64,000 nt of DNA. Origin: Lycocorax pyrrhopterus obiensis (lineage: Eukaryota; Chordata; Aves; Passeriformes; Paradisaeidae). Position 1 is the first letter of the stretch, and each line of letters starts with the position of its first letter. Below, one piece after another: positions 1-13,200 of this stretch. Position numbers and translations under genes: made by a program. Under the pieces are notes generated by a model. The model was not told the origin of the DNA. It saw only the letters and a list, made by a program, of their open reading frames with translations, and searched no databases. The DNA is taken from contig JACSVZ010000014.1 in NCBI GenBank assembly GCA_014706295.1, positions 71,255,541-71,319,540 on the forward strand, given 5' to 3'.

Positions 1-460
1 AACTGAGGGACAGGAGTGTGTCCAGAGATGGGAATGGAGCTGGGGAAGGGTCTGGAGCCCCAGGAGTGGCTGAGGGAGCTGGGAAAGGGGCTCAGCCTGG
101 AGAAGAGGAGGCTCAGGGGGGACCTTGTGGCTCTGCACAACTCCCTGACAGGAGGGGGCAGCCGGGGAGGGCAGGTTCTGCTCCCAGGGAACAGGGACAG
201 GACAAGCAAATGCCCTCAAGTTGCACCAGGGGAGCTTTAGATTGGAATTTAGGAAACTTTTCTTCACCCAAAGGGTTGTCAGGCATTGAAACAGGCTGCC
301 CAGGGAAGTGGTTGAGTCACCGTCCCTGGAGGGATTTGAAAACCGTGTAGATGTGGCACTTGGGGACACGGTTTAGGGCTGTACTTCACAGTGCTGGGTC
401 CATGATTGCACTCAATGTTCTTAAGGGTTTTTTCCAACCTAACTGATTCTGTGATTCCAA
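1..460 (+). repeat. CR1 LINE, 3' part, sense orientation
   Basis: Sequence such as GGCTCAGCCTGGAGAAGAGG and the terminal CCAACCTAACTGATTCTGTG are hallmarks of the avian CR1 3' region and its short terminal repeat. The element reads 5' to 3' on the + strand, is truncated at the window edge, and ends near 459. Two overlapping open frames in it (16-240 and 18-350) are decayed CR1 sequence with no reverse-transcriptase motif, so I do not call a gene. CR1 copies are usually 5'-truncated and immobile, and this one looks the same. Confidence 0.9.
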
Positions 461-3400
461 GAACATGAACCCAGGGAGAAAGGCTTCATTTTTCCAGGTA
501 GTCTGATTATGTTTTAAAAAACACATTGGGTCAAACAGGCAAGTTGTACTGACATAGTGGCAGTAAAGTTGTTAGTGACCTAAGAACAGTCACGATCTCT
601 GTGTAGAAGAGCTTCCATGCTGCAGAGAGCAGCTACTTCCAAGGCCTTTTCCCAGTTTTGGAAGATAGAAGCAGGTGTGGGTATTTTTCAACTAAACTGT
701 TGTCATTTGTGCTAAAAATTAACCCTTTAAGATTACTCAGATCCAGTCTGACATTTTTGTTTCCATTTTAGAAGGTCAGCTTGTAGCTCCACAACCCACA
801 AAACCATTCACTTAAATCAGTTGGGGAAGATCTCCTTCTCTTAGCCCCAAGAGAGCCCCAGCTTCCACAACTCTAAATCATCATTCTCAAGCTCTTTGAA
901 AAGGTGGTGACTCCCTGGGAAAAGAAGTACATGTCAATCAAATCTCACTGACTGAGGCCTTTTTCGTACAGTACACATAATTTAGTTTATTACAATCCTC
1001 AGGTACACATACTGCAGCAGTAAAAAAGCCAGGCCAGAAAGGCTTTAAAGAACAATAAATTTCCATATATTAAGAAAAAGTATATGCAGATGATTAATAA
1101 AGTTTGGTTGGGGTTTTTTGTTGGGTTGTTTGGGGGTTTTGTTTGGTTTTTTTTGGCTGGGTTTTTTAACACAGGCCTGCTTAGTTTAAATTGTTATGAT
1201 TCTGCTGTTCCCCAAAATGCATGTCTAAATTCAGGTCTGCTCCTGCATAAAAATACCTCCTGCTTTGACTGTGACAGACACATCTTCTATTGTGTGATGG
1301 TCCTAGGTTATGATTTGGCAAAACAGGCAGAAAATTACCTAATTGATTCTCGGTACTCAGGTTATTTCAGTCTTTCCAAAACTGTAGAAAGTATTTTAGG
1401 TATGCAACCTATATTTTAGGTAGTCTGTGTTGTTTTGTAAATATTATTAATTGAAAAGAAATATTTAGGGTATTTTTATAGAGAACAGCTCAATCCCTTC
1501 TTTTGCAGTTCCCAGAATGGGTGGTTATCACAACATGAACACTCAGTCAGTAATGTTAAGCAACCATTTGCATTATTTACTGTCCATCATTGACATTACA
1601 TTGCACACAAAGAAAGATTAATTTCCTCCTAGATTTTCCTCTAGTAGTCTCATGATTTTAGGGCTTCTTCTAATTTCAATATGATTTCAATATGATTTTT
1701 AATATGATTTCATCACACTCCAAGGTCCTCTGTCCACTTGAGTTTGCAAGTTTTTAAGATGTCTATTTCATTTTTGGGTACTTACTACCTTATTTCAAAA
1801 TCTTGAAAATTATTTAAGATATATTTGTATCTACATCTGGATGCAAATGCAAGTGTGTGGTGCCAAAGCCCTGGTCTCTGAAATATCTGTTTAAGGCAAG
1901 TATTTCATAAGTCCTCCTCCTTAAATTAATGTCATGGATTATGTTGTTCTTTCAGCCATGTCGGCTGAAACAACAATAGGTCTCATTAATTAATTAATGA
2001 GAAGGATAAGAAAGAAAAGAATCAGCTTATCACAAATACATTCAACAGTTTAGTCATAATAAGGTGCTCTTATCGCCATGTGACCTTTCAGGATAGAGGA
2101 TTGAGCAAAATGGGCACAGCTTTCTTTATAAAGGTCAGATGCTGTTGAAATTTCTCTTCCACACAGAATAGAATTTGTTTTACCCTCCAAGTTCTCACAA
2201 GGTGAAAACTGTCAGCCAAATTCAGTTCAAATACCTGATTCTAAGATTCTGTTCCAATATTTTTGCCTTTTTAGCTGAGAAAACCTACCAAGATTAGACT
2301 AATTTCTCTAAAGCTCCTCTGAAATTGAGTAATTTTCATCTATAATCATATTTCAGTCTTAATTCCTGTAAGTGCCAGATTTCTCCTTTCACCTTTGAAT
2401 CGAGAGCATGTTCTGTTTTACCAGTTTGAGTTAAAGGCCAGAAGGTTGTTCAAGACCGCTGACCACCCCAAAACCTGCATACAGCTTAAATATGGTGGTG
2501 AGGAGGGAAGACAGCTATATGGTAGTTTTAATGATATGAATAAAGCTTTTTGAATCATCTTGGCTTATACCAATGGGGTTTTTTTCAACATTATAGCAGC
2601 ATTTCAGGACTTCAAGAAGAAGGGCTGAATTCTTATTCTGTTACTATAAAGACAGTAAAAACCAGTCTGACCTCTGGTCTAACCTGAGACAACAGGAAAA
2701 CCATGAAAAGAAAATGGAAAGTCACAGGAAAAATGTGATCTAGCTGTTATATAGCCACCTGTTGATGATCTTAATGTGTTTAAATACTTGTTATTAGCTT
2801 TCTTATTATTTATTGCTCTCTATATATGGTTATATATCTTCTCCATCTATACTAACCATGTCTGCAGAGACTTTCCCAGTATAACAACCTGCACAGGACT
2901 GTCAAATAAACTAACCTGTTTTAAAGATAACGAATTTAAAGATCCCTATCCATGCTTGTCACAAAAAAAAAAAAAAAAAAGAAGCCTGGGAACATTGAGG
3001 GCAGGCTTAAAAGCTTGTCTTATTAAGAGTAGTACTGTATGAGCTCTGTAACATCCATTATCAGTGAACTTTCACATTACTGCAGAGGTTGACTGGAGCA
3101 CGACAATTTCATTTCTCATGAAAGGTAAACCAGACAGACCCATGCAGCTGGCAAAAATTATAAAAAATTAGAAGAAGTGAGAATCCCTTAGATTCATCTT
3201 GGCCTTCTGCCTTTTAAGGAGAAAGTGAGTCCAGCGACATAAATTTTCCACAAAATTAGGGCTGCAAAGGAATCTGTGAATCACAAAATTTGTAGCCTAA
3301 TCTTTTATTATGCTTGCATTTTCCCTCAGGACTGCAAGGCATTGTGCTTCTGGAATTAGGATGCTAGACTCAAAAAAGAAAATGAGATATTCTTCCTGAC

Positions 3401-5990
3401 CTCCTGCTCAGGAAGTTACTAGAATGGTATTTATTTTCAGTGACTAAACCCTGGGTTAACCATGCCCCAGATTAGCAGAGCAAATCATCTCTCCCAGTTG
3501 AAAGTGTTTTGCTTTAGCCTGTAAATAACCAAGCACATTTTTCCACACACAAGAACCTTGAATTGCAGTAATTAATTCATGAGACATGGCAGTAGAAGAA
3601 AACGTGCCCTGTTGATTAAATTCTTGGATGGGAATCAATGGCTTCATTGCTTGGACGTATTAACTTTCTGAATATCATCGCTGTGTGCTCCATTACAGGG
3701 AGCACAATGGATTGAACATCCTTTCCAAAGTGAGGGCAGATTGGCAAAAGAAATAGCTTACTTGTATTTTTTCATTCAATTTTCGTATTTTATAGCTTGG
3801 GAGTGACCTACTCTGCCACGCTGAGTTGGATATTCATTACATTTCCTAAATATATGCATATATGCAAATTATTGCAGTGGACTTATTTGGATATGAGTAG
3901 GGGTCTTTTGAGGGTCTTTGGTGTTCGTTTGGGAACATTGCATTCCCCAAATTTCCCCTCTATGGTTCTGGATCTTCTAACGAGTCTTATCTCCTTGAGA
4001 CTATCTCGAGTATGTGGTCAGGTCGAGATGTACTTCTGTTATCATTCTTTGCTCTGACACACAATCCTTGTTCTCAAAACTAAGAAGTCCACTAGTACAT
4101 TTTATCACATATTAATCACTGATATAGGGATCAAACATTATTGTGCTAAAGTGAAAAGAATTTTCCAATATCTTCCCCCACTGCTGCATAGACTCCTTTT
4201 TAAAGAAGTTGCTGGGTAATGCTATGAACGTTTTTTTTTTTAATGAGTTCCTTGGTTTTGCTTTTTTTCTTACCTTTTTTTATCTAAAACTTATTTGCCT
4301 CATGTTGTGTTCCTGCTTTCAGTGATTTTCTTCTAAATTTTTGTTCTGTAAGGAGAAAAAAACCCCAAAACTTCTGAAACAAAGCTGAAATTGGTCGATA
4401 GTTACCATTCAGGAAATATGCCTGGCTCACTCTACAAAGGTAGGACCTACTGCTGTCCCATTTAGTATGAGGCTGGTGACAGAAATGTTGTTTAGTTTAT
4501 TCTGGAAATGGCTCCAAATGACCATGCAGGAGTCTCCAGGCTTCTGAAACGTTCTCCAGAATGTCCACCCTTGGATAAAGTACAGATGATCTTACCAGAT
4601 CTTCTTCCACCCCACGGTGGGTATAGCACATGGCCTGTCCCAAGCACTAACACTTCTTTAAAAATGTGGGCATATTTTCCCCTGAGACAATCCACAGTGT
4701 ACCTTTTTTTGAACTGTTTTTGTGGCAAGATTAGAAGAGCAAAGAAAACATTATGTTTCCTAAAGTTTTTAAAATTTCCTCTCCAAAACCTGCCATTTCT
4801 ATGATATTCTACACGGATTTCCACTTCCAGGGCCAGAAAAAGTTCTTTTACTTGGCATTATTTGGTATTTTGAGTAGACACATAGTTAAAAATCTCTTTT
4901 CTCTAAGAAAGGAGGAGCTGGAATCCTGATGTTCAGAATATGCCAGAGCGTTGAAAAGATAAATAGCGCTGCTCCATTAACATCTTAATGAACTTACAGA
5001 AAAGCCCATCAGATGTCTTAAACTCATGTTTCACACATGCTGAACAGTCTTGTGTTTCTTTTACATTCCTTTGAAGCCCTTACACGAAGAAGACCATCAC
5101 AGGATTTTTTTTCTCAACCTCAAATATCGAGAGCAGTTGCGGGTCTGACTCCAAGCGTGGTGCTGACTGCTGATACGTGGCATACCAGAGAGAAAACAAA
5201 GTGCCAGGCCTTTGTCATGAACACCACCTGTTTCAGACACTGTCAGCCACCAGCCTTTTGAACTTCTGATTTCACTGCAGACATGGCAATGAGAAGGAGG
5301 AAAGGGAGCTGGGGAAGGACAGAAAGATTTCACGGCAAAAGCTCTAAAAACAAACCGCAGTTTCCTTCCAGCCCAGGGAGTACACCAGAAACGTCCCTGC
5401 CTGAAACAAAGCAGAGGGAGGAAGGGTGAGGTTGAATTTTGTGTTTTACAGCCTATCTCAATGCCACAAGAGCATTTACTATAGATCTGGGCTGGAACAT
5501 AGTTATTTCTGCATCAGCACAGAAGAGATCAACTTGTTTCGGCATTTGCTCCACAAAACAGTTCTGCAGTTTCACAGGTACACTCTGAGATGGACCATTT
5601 CCAAAGTCCTTTTAATCTGTGAGACATATGACAACTAGGAAGGAACATAATTTTCAATCTAAACCCTTTTGGCAGTGATTTTCAAAATACCTTAAAAGAT
5701 GAGTGGAAATCTAGTATTTAACTCAAATTTTCAAAAATTCTTGCATTGCAATTTCAGGAATTGAATTCCAAATTTTGTAACCCTATCAGACTCACTGTTT
5801 AATAAAATGAGATGAAGGCATTTAATTTTTCCCAGTTCAGGTGAGGCAATTATCTGTAGAGTGATGAGAGAAAGAAAGAAATTGCTCCTCTGTGATGCCA
5901 GCTTACCACAGCCTAGAAGGCTAAAAACATTTTATGGAAATTTTATCTCATAACACCAAGTCATGGATCCTGGGAATATTAATACTGTGG
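461..5990. other. Intergenic, AT-rich; no gene seen
   Basis: No exon-like open frame, RNA gene or clear repeat consensus is recognisable. Small landmarks are a G/T-only tract at about 1104-1166, a hairpin followed by a perfect 22-bp palindrome at 1942-2002, and an 18-A run near 2962-2979. Short frames at 4492-4824 and 4508-4804 overlap on opposite strands and resemble no family I know. Confidence 0.6.
1942..2002. other. Hairpin followed by perfect 22-bp palindrome
   Basis: TTTCAGCC (1950-1957) pairs with GGCTGAAA (1963-1970) around a 5-nt loop. After a 3-nt bulge, TGTTG (1942-1946) pairs with CAACA (1971-1975). Six bases later in the same stretch, positions 1981-2002 form an exact self-complementary palindrome centred on TTAATTAATTAA. 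The palindrome contains overlapping TAATTA homeodomain-type cores. The pairing is seen directly; any regulatory role is inference. Confidence 0.6.
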
Positions 5991-6764
5991 ATTCACATTT
6001 TTGTTGACAGAATATCCCATGGGTCAGGCTGGAGAGCCATAAACAATACTACTGCCCAGGGCAGAGTGGGAGCTGCAGACAGGGTTTTTCAGGGAGACCC
6101 TTCCATTGAGTCACCAGCTGTGGGAGGGACCCCCTGGATTTCTAAACTCCTTCTCAGAGTGAGGCTGGATCCAATCCCAACCCCAGACTCAGCCAACAAT
6201 TCATGTCCAAACGATTGTATAGGTGTAATAGGCCCTTTGGATTAAGGATAGCAAACCAGACATATTTATATAAAAGTAAGTTATTTATTATAGCACCAGA
6301 TGAAGAATTGTTTGCACCTGGTGCGTAAATACAATGCTTATTCTTCAAAAACCACTGGCGTATGGAACCACACAATGCTCATTCTGTAGGAAGAAGAAAC
6401 AGAAAGCCACCAGCCCAGTTGTGCCAAGTTTTACCAGTTCACCGGGTGGTCAGGTGTGACTTTGGGGTCACCAACCACCAGGGACCACCATAGAGACCCC
6501 CAGGACAGAAGAATGCATGAGCAGAGGGGAGAGAACACCTCCCTGCCAATGATTTCAGGGAAATTATTATTGTTTGTATGTTTTTCCTGGGAAAAACTAT
6601 CAATATGTATATAAAATATAGTGCATAAACAGGAGTTTTTTTCTGCACTCAGCAGGCTCAATATTTCAGAGGAGATTTCGTGCATCCTGCTGAATAAAGA
6701 ATGCCTGTTGCTTAATTCTACATTGGTGTTAAGGAGTTTTTATTTTTATCCATTTTTGGTAACA
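5990..6764 (+). repeat. LTR-like endogenous retroviral remnant
   Basis: The right part has LTR layout on the + strand: a TATA-like TATATAAAATAT near 6607, an AATAAA polyadenylation signal near 6693, and an end at GGTAACA (6758-6764), a typical retroviral 3' terminus. A possible 5' boundary is TGTAGG at 6385. The left part (about 5990-6384) also looks LTR-derived and may run the other way, because CTATAATAAATAA reads on the minus strand near 6280-6295. Internal retroviral genes are absent. The family name and exact left end are not established. Confidence 0.5.
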
Positions 6765-7270
6765 TTATGATAATGATTGGACAAAAAGATTTTAATCAGA
6801 ACTCTTTATTACACAGTACAGGTGGCTGTAACCACTGTATAGCATAGTGCACTACTTTTGAAGTAGTATCGAAGCAATTGTATTAAAGCTAAAATATCAG
6901 TTTTTAAGCAGAGGTTGGTGTTGTTCATCCATACCAAGATGGGGTAGATCTTTCTCTCAGCCTCAAGAGATAACCTTGAGGGGAGTCCCCTCTCCGGGAA
7001 GGAATCTCCACACACACTCAAGGAAGGGGTGTGTGAGAAAATCCTCCCTTTAAAAAGTGGAACTGGGCTTTTATAGTATCAGGTGATGGGTTGTCAATCA
7101 GATGTTGCCAGGCCAGCTGTGTCAGCTCAGCAGCCTTAGATAAGTTATCAGTACTATCACTTGTTGGTTCCTTTATCGGGTACTTCGCCACGCCTGCCAC
7201 ATCCTCACCTCACTCTCAGGAGGTTTGACTGTTGCCAGTGATGCGTTGGGCTGGTCTCAGCATTATTCAA
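6765..7270 (-). repeat. LTR-like endogenous retroviral remnant, opposite orientation
   Basis: Read on the minus strand this begins near TGTTGAATAATGC (about 7268). It has a TATA-like ACTATAAAAG near 7070-7080 and an AATAAA signal in GTAATAAAGAG near 6806-6818, and finishes against the + strand LTR at about 6765. That order matches a solo LTR. No gag, pol or env sequence is attached. Short frames here (6809-7021, 7018-7200) are non-coding LTR sequence. Boundaries are approximate. Confidence 0.5.
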
Positions 7271-10200
7271 CACCAAAAACACCCAGACACCCCCTTCTCC
7301 ATTCACCACCGATAGGGTATTGTCGGAGTTGTTTTACCCCCATTCCAGGCAGAGCATCCTGCTACAATTACTCCTCACTCTCTTTTTTCTCTGGAGCACG
7401 TTAAGTGCTGGATGTGGGTTGGAATACTTCTCAGATGGTTTTCCCCCTCTCATTCTGATTATATGGATGGAGAAGCGTTTACTGAGGAATTGTTTGTTTT
7501 GTTGTTGTTTTTTTTTAAAAAAAAAAAAAAGGTCCTTATGAGCTGAGAGCAACATTTCCACCTTCAGAAAGCTCAACCAACTGGAGTGCTTGGATTCAGG
7601 GACAAGAAATAGTGCTGATTTAATTACTTGCAATGCTGTCGTCAATGTGCAAACAAGCTTTCTGACTGAAGACTGTCATACCAGGAAGCTGCTTGGCAGA
7701 ATAAGAAATGGTATCTTAAGGACACTTATGCTGCTTAAGGTAAAGCAAGTGTTGTAAGGCACAATAGAGACTTTGAAAAGCAGCATTGGCTTGTTGTGAT
7801 TACAAATCATATTTATGTCACTTCAGTTGTCACAGACTCAGAAAAGCCTTACAAACTTGAGTCATCCTGGATGACATCCAAACCTCCTACATACAACCTG
7901 TAAAAAACGGTCCTTTATAAATATATCTCTTAAATATCCTACCCATTTTCTGGAGTGACTCTTTGATATTCTGTTGTCTTCGTGTTGTAAGAGCCTTATG
8001 CATGGCAAATAATATATAATTTCTTACTGTTTTCCTAGTAAGACCTTAAAATCCTTGAAACAGGTAGGAGTCAGCTTCCTAATAACATACACACTGCTGA
8101 GAAAACTAAGAAATTATTAGGAAGTCACTGCTATTCTGGTACATGGTGCATTACTCACATGTTCCTGTAGACTGGAATTCAACTTTTTATATAAGCACTG
8201 AGTGAATATGAACGAAATATTCTCAAAGTACTTAAAACTTCCCAGATCTGCCATCGAGCACTAGACATCCTGGGCAATTTCCCGTCAGTGACTCCACATG
8301 AAAAGTGGGAACCAGAGGCAGATCAAACACTGAGAACCCTAAGAGCACTCAGTATTAAGGTTTTAACAGCTGCAGCAGATGTTGAAAAATACTAAAAAGG
8401 CACAATTTAGTTTTTGGATCAAAGCTGGAGGACTCTGTGTTTTGCTATGTCTCTAGCATTCTTGGGGACATCGTTCAACTAGATGTTTTTTTAAATCAGA
8501 AATAGATGCTTTTCTTGTTTGCCTGGTGCATACCATGGACGATAAACCTGTCACTTGAAATCATTTGAGATCTGACCTGTACAGGACCTAACAGGGTGAG
8601 CTTTATATCCTGTTCTGCTCCCTCATCAGGTACCACTCACTGCCAGCCCAGCTTGCCACCAAAGGAATTTGGGTTGTTTAAACATCATGAAGTTTGTATT
8701 TGTTTTGTTGACATTCAGAGGGTGTTGTGTGTTTAAATGAAATATGGGACCTTGGTAAAACTCTAACATCCAGCCTTATCAGGAGTGTACCAATTTTCTC
8801 ACGTTTCTGGATCTTCGAACTCTGAATAAAATCTGCTTTTATAGTATCTAACACACAACTGAGCTTCACAGCAGCTTATGAACTGCTGGATTCTTTTAAA
8901 AATTATGCTGGCAAATCTTTAAGTGGGGAAGGTGTCCTTTTTAGAAATGTGTTTACTCACCTACTACATTGTCATAATCTCCCTTTTAATTGCTGTATAT
9001 TTACTGGATTGTCACAAAGAGTTGCAAAACACGCCTCTGATGATTGCATATATTTAAACACATTTAGATAGCACTTGCCTCAAGCAATCGGTGCTGTGAA
9101 AGCAATCCTTATGTAAAAGGGGTGAAAAAACCCTGTAAACTAAAGAGGAGACAATGTTCTGTCATCTTCAGAAACACAGTCAGTCAAAGCTAAAACAGTG
9201 GAAAAACCCCAAGCACTACACGTCAGCATTCCAGTACCTTTCACAAATGGTTCTTGCAGCTTTGTGACAAGAAGACACAAGACATCAGTTTTCTCCCTAT
9301 CTGCAACAACAAAATCATATGCCACTTGGGACTTGTAATTTATTATTTCTGTCTCACGTGCAGGAAATGTTTTCTCATGCACTGAAATGTTCTGAAATAC
9401 AAGTGGAACAGCGCTGTGCCAGTGACGAACCTCATTGAGATATACCGTAACAGTGATAAGTGAGAAGTAAGGTATGCCAGGGTAGATTTCTCTGTTGTAT
9501 TTAGACATCTGGAAAAATGATTTGCACAGAGTGTTCTGTCATCTAAACTGTTGACTTGGTTGCCTTAATGGGCCATCATTCTTTTCTTTCTAGGTCACCA
9601 GCATTCACATATCACCCTGATGCAACAATTAGTATTGGCACCTGGCTCCCTCTCACTCTGACAGTAGAAGGCATGAAGGAAGTGCCAGTTATGCCAAGAG
9701 AGAAAGAATGAGGGGAAGGAGTGCAACACAAATTACAACCCAGGGAAAAGGCGGCGGAGGTCACTAATGTGATTAAACCAAAGAATTCCTCAACAAAAGA
9801 ATGTTCAGCGACCTGTTTCTATCACAAGTATTTGTTATGACACTGGTGTGTCTCAAAAACGAATTGCTTCCAGTGCACGGCGGATTCTGCCTGAAAAACC
9901 CATTAAATAACAATATTAGGAAATGTGTGAGTAGCTGCCCAGCAATTCTAACACCTCCGCATGCCTTCACTGCGTCTTGCTTGAATTTAGTAATGAAGAA
10001 GATTAAAGCTGTCAGTTACATACAAGGGTTAAGAACTCCAAAAGGATTTATGATCTCTGTGCAGTCTCCAGGGAGAATAAGCAGACTGCTCCCTGCCAAA
10101 ACACTCCTAAGCTGCCCTGCAGTGAGGAGCATTACAGGAAAAGTACCAGTTAGATAGGGGGAGGGGGAAGAGCTATGGAATAGGGAAGTGCAGCTGTCAG

Positions 10201-13200
10201 CATCTTACCTGCTGTGTGTATCCCTCATTCTTACTCCAGTGTGCTTCCTCTTTTCTTTCAAAAAATGTATTTTAATTGACTGAAATTTAATGCAAAGTTT
10301 AATTAATTCAAGTTACAGAGTACTAGTACATCTTCTGCTGCATATAGAAACTTCCTTAGCATAATGAACTTAAGGAACTCAGAAATAATGAACTGCTAAG
10401 AATAGTGAACTACTAATGAAGATGTCTCCTTTCTCAATTTGCTTTTTCATTGCTTGAGCCAATATTAATAGTTTACAACTGATGGATGAGGCAATTATTA
10501 TTGTTTCAGCGCTCTCCTGGAGAATAATGTTTATCAAACTGTAATGAGATGTTACAGCATTTTAGTATCTGAAAATTTGGAAATACAATTTGCTTTCAGC
10601 TCCTCTCATCTAGGTGTTAATAAAGGAAAACCTTCTGGAATTATCATGGTCCAGTGTCTTGTCAAAACATAATCATATCATCTGCCCCTGCCTTTTGCAC
10701 AAATTTACCAGTCAGCAGAGGTCTTTCAATCACTAATTTCTCAAAGTCATAGTGAAGGGGTTATTGAGAGGACAGAAACCTCAGATGAGGAAAAAAATCT
10801 GTGATTTGACTGCAGATCTGCAGCTGGGGCCAACTGCTTATGAGCTGCAGCTGTGTGAAGCCTCCAGCTGGAAGAACACTCATCTCTGTAAATATCAAAA
10901 CCATGCCTCAGCCGTAGTTCACCTCACTGAGCAGTCCACATTTCCACAGCTGCATCAGACTGTGGCAAAGGTGATGATAAAGGTTTACAAGAGCTTAAGC
11001 TCACCCACACACTTAATCATGCAATTCGCGTAATTTGGGTTGGCATTTTAAGAACTGCCCAGTTGGCACCAGATCTGATGCACAGGAGCATGGTCAGTAG
11101 GGGTCAACCCAACCTTGAATGGGGTTGTTTTCCATTGCACAGCTTTTCCCCGTTACTGATGAAGAAGCAGAGTTTTGTCAGCCCCAAAAAGAGAGGAAAA
11201 CGAGCCAAAGGGAGGGTTTCACTATCTGGCACAGGGAAGGGCCATGACGACTGCACCTGAGTAGCCTTTTCAAGCATAATGTTGCATGTCCTCACTTGTG
11301 TAGCAATTTATATCTTGTTTGCATAAGGTGTGTGAATGAGATGCATCTTTCCTGTGAAATGGGAGCATTTCTGAACAGTTATGTAATAAAGGTATTAGCG
11401 TGCCTGTCTGCATGCATAATGCCAGAGGAAAGGGAGAATTGTGGCTGAAACTGGAGGAAAAATTAAAAGGCTTAAGGCTTCTCTGTAACTCTAAATTGAA
11501 CTTCTGTACATCTTTGGTCAATACCTTTCCACATCATAACACACTGGCAATAGGGAATGTAGTGGGGTGCAAGCTGTGCACGAACAACTGTGGCTCTGAG
11601 CCCCAAGTACTACTAAAACTGGGTGAGCAGGGTAAGAATTTGATACCTGTGTATATTAGATTGACTCCAAGACACACGCTCTTAGTGTGTCCTCAGTGTG
11701 AAGTAATTTTCTTATACTTTTTTGGGTGTTTTAATCAAATTAGCATCCATGTGTAACAATTCATGAGAGAAAAAAACCCCAGCAGATCCTTAGAGATGCA
11801 GTTCTACCTGAACTGTGCAATTCAGCACAGTTTGGGTTAAATTGGCTGCCAGAATGACTCATTGAACCTGGATCATTACATTGGAAAATAGCTCTTCTGG
11901 AGGGAAATTAATGAGCTGAAGGTAAAATCTAGCAAGACCCAGGACACCAGTATCAGTTCCAAGCAAATAGGCGGTTTCTTCATGGAACACGTGTATTTTT
12001 GGATAGCACTAAGACAGTGCCATAAGGAACTGTAGGAGGAGAGCAGATTACAAGCCAGGATCTCAGAAAAAGTCAGAGGCAGGAAACAAGCAGAAGAAGC
12101 TGTGGGGAGCCTGTCTAGATCCAAAAGTCTCTTTGGAAAGACTGAAGTTAGAAACTGAGAAGGTATGGAAAGAGAAAGACAAGTTAATATATCTTCAAAT
12201 TATATAATGCTTCTATTGTTATCCCCATCCCTTCCATGCCAGAGCTAACAACTTCATAAATCTTACGACTCTTTTTTTGTCAGGAAATGAACTGAAGCAG
12301 TACTCCAGCATCTCCTTTTTTCTTTTAGTTTCAGTGCTGAGCTCTTGTGTCAGTCTTGTCACTTCAACACCTGACTCGTTCCTTTTCCAGGCAATGCCGG
12401 ACATTTTAGCCTTGTGTGAATCCCTTTCCAGCATGGTTCCTCCTCCACATGGCCCAGAAGTCCCAGGCATATGGCTGATAGCAGTTCATTTTGTCTCTTG
12501 CCACTCACTGAATATGTAAAAAATTAAACCAAAGACTAAACACCATAAATTGACCACAAAATTATCAGGAATACAGTTCCTTCCAGAATTCCACTGTAAG
12601 ACACTAAAATCGGTGTAAAACAAGGAAAAAAAATCTTAATATTTCTTGTTTCCTCAAGTCCCAGGATTTGTTTTTTTGCTTAGGTTTAGCAGTAGTCTCA
12701 TAGTCAGGTGACGGTAATTCCCCGCAATCCCTGACAAATTCTCCTGAACCTTTACTCTTCTGGAGTATGTAGCTTTTTGGGATTTCCCTCAAATAATTTT
12801 ACCTGTTGGAAAGTTAGATGTCTTCCATAGAACCTAAGTGGTTTCTCCAATGGAAAGACAGGCGCTTCCCTTCTATCTTACATTTCTATCTTCAGGTCGC
12901 TGAATCATCCACTGGAGATGCTTATCTCTCTCCATTAGTGCACTGTGAGAATAGGCAGGTAATTTAAACTTGATGTTTAAATTTAGATGGTTAAAATTCA
13001 AATAGATCAGTCTGTTAGTGAATAGATAAAAAAAACATTGTGAACAAACACTCTTTATAAAGGTATTTATCATTAAATGCATTAATGTCCAGAAGATGTT
13101 CAGAGTACACTGACTAGACCATTTTCTTTTTTCTGGTCAATATTAGGACCATTCTGCCTATGCTGGCAAGAGTTAGAAAGGGGAATGTAATCATGTTTAA

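Noticed and set aside
4492..4824. Paired frames of about 100 codons on both strands
   Set aside because: Overlapping frames on opposite strands without homology or splice context; no reason to prefer either.
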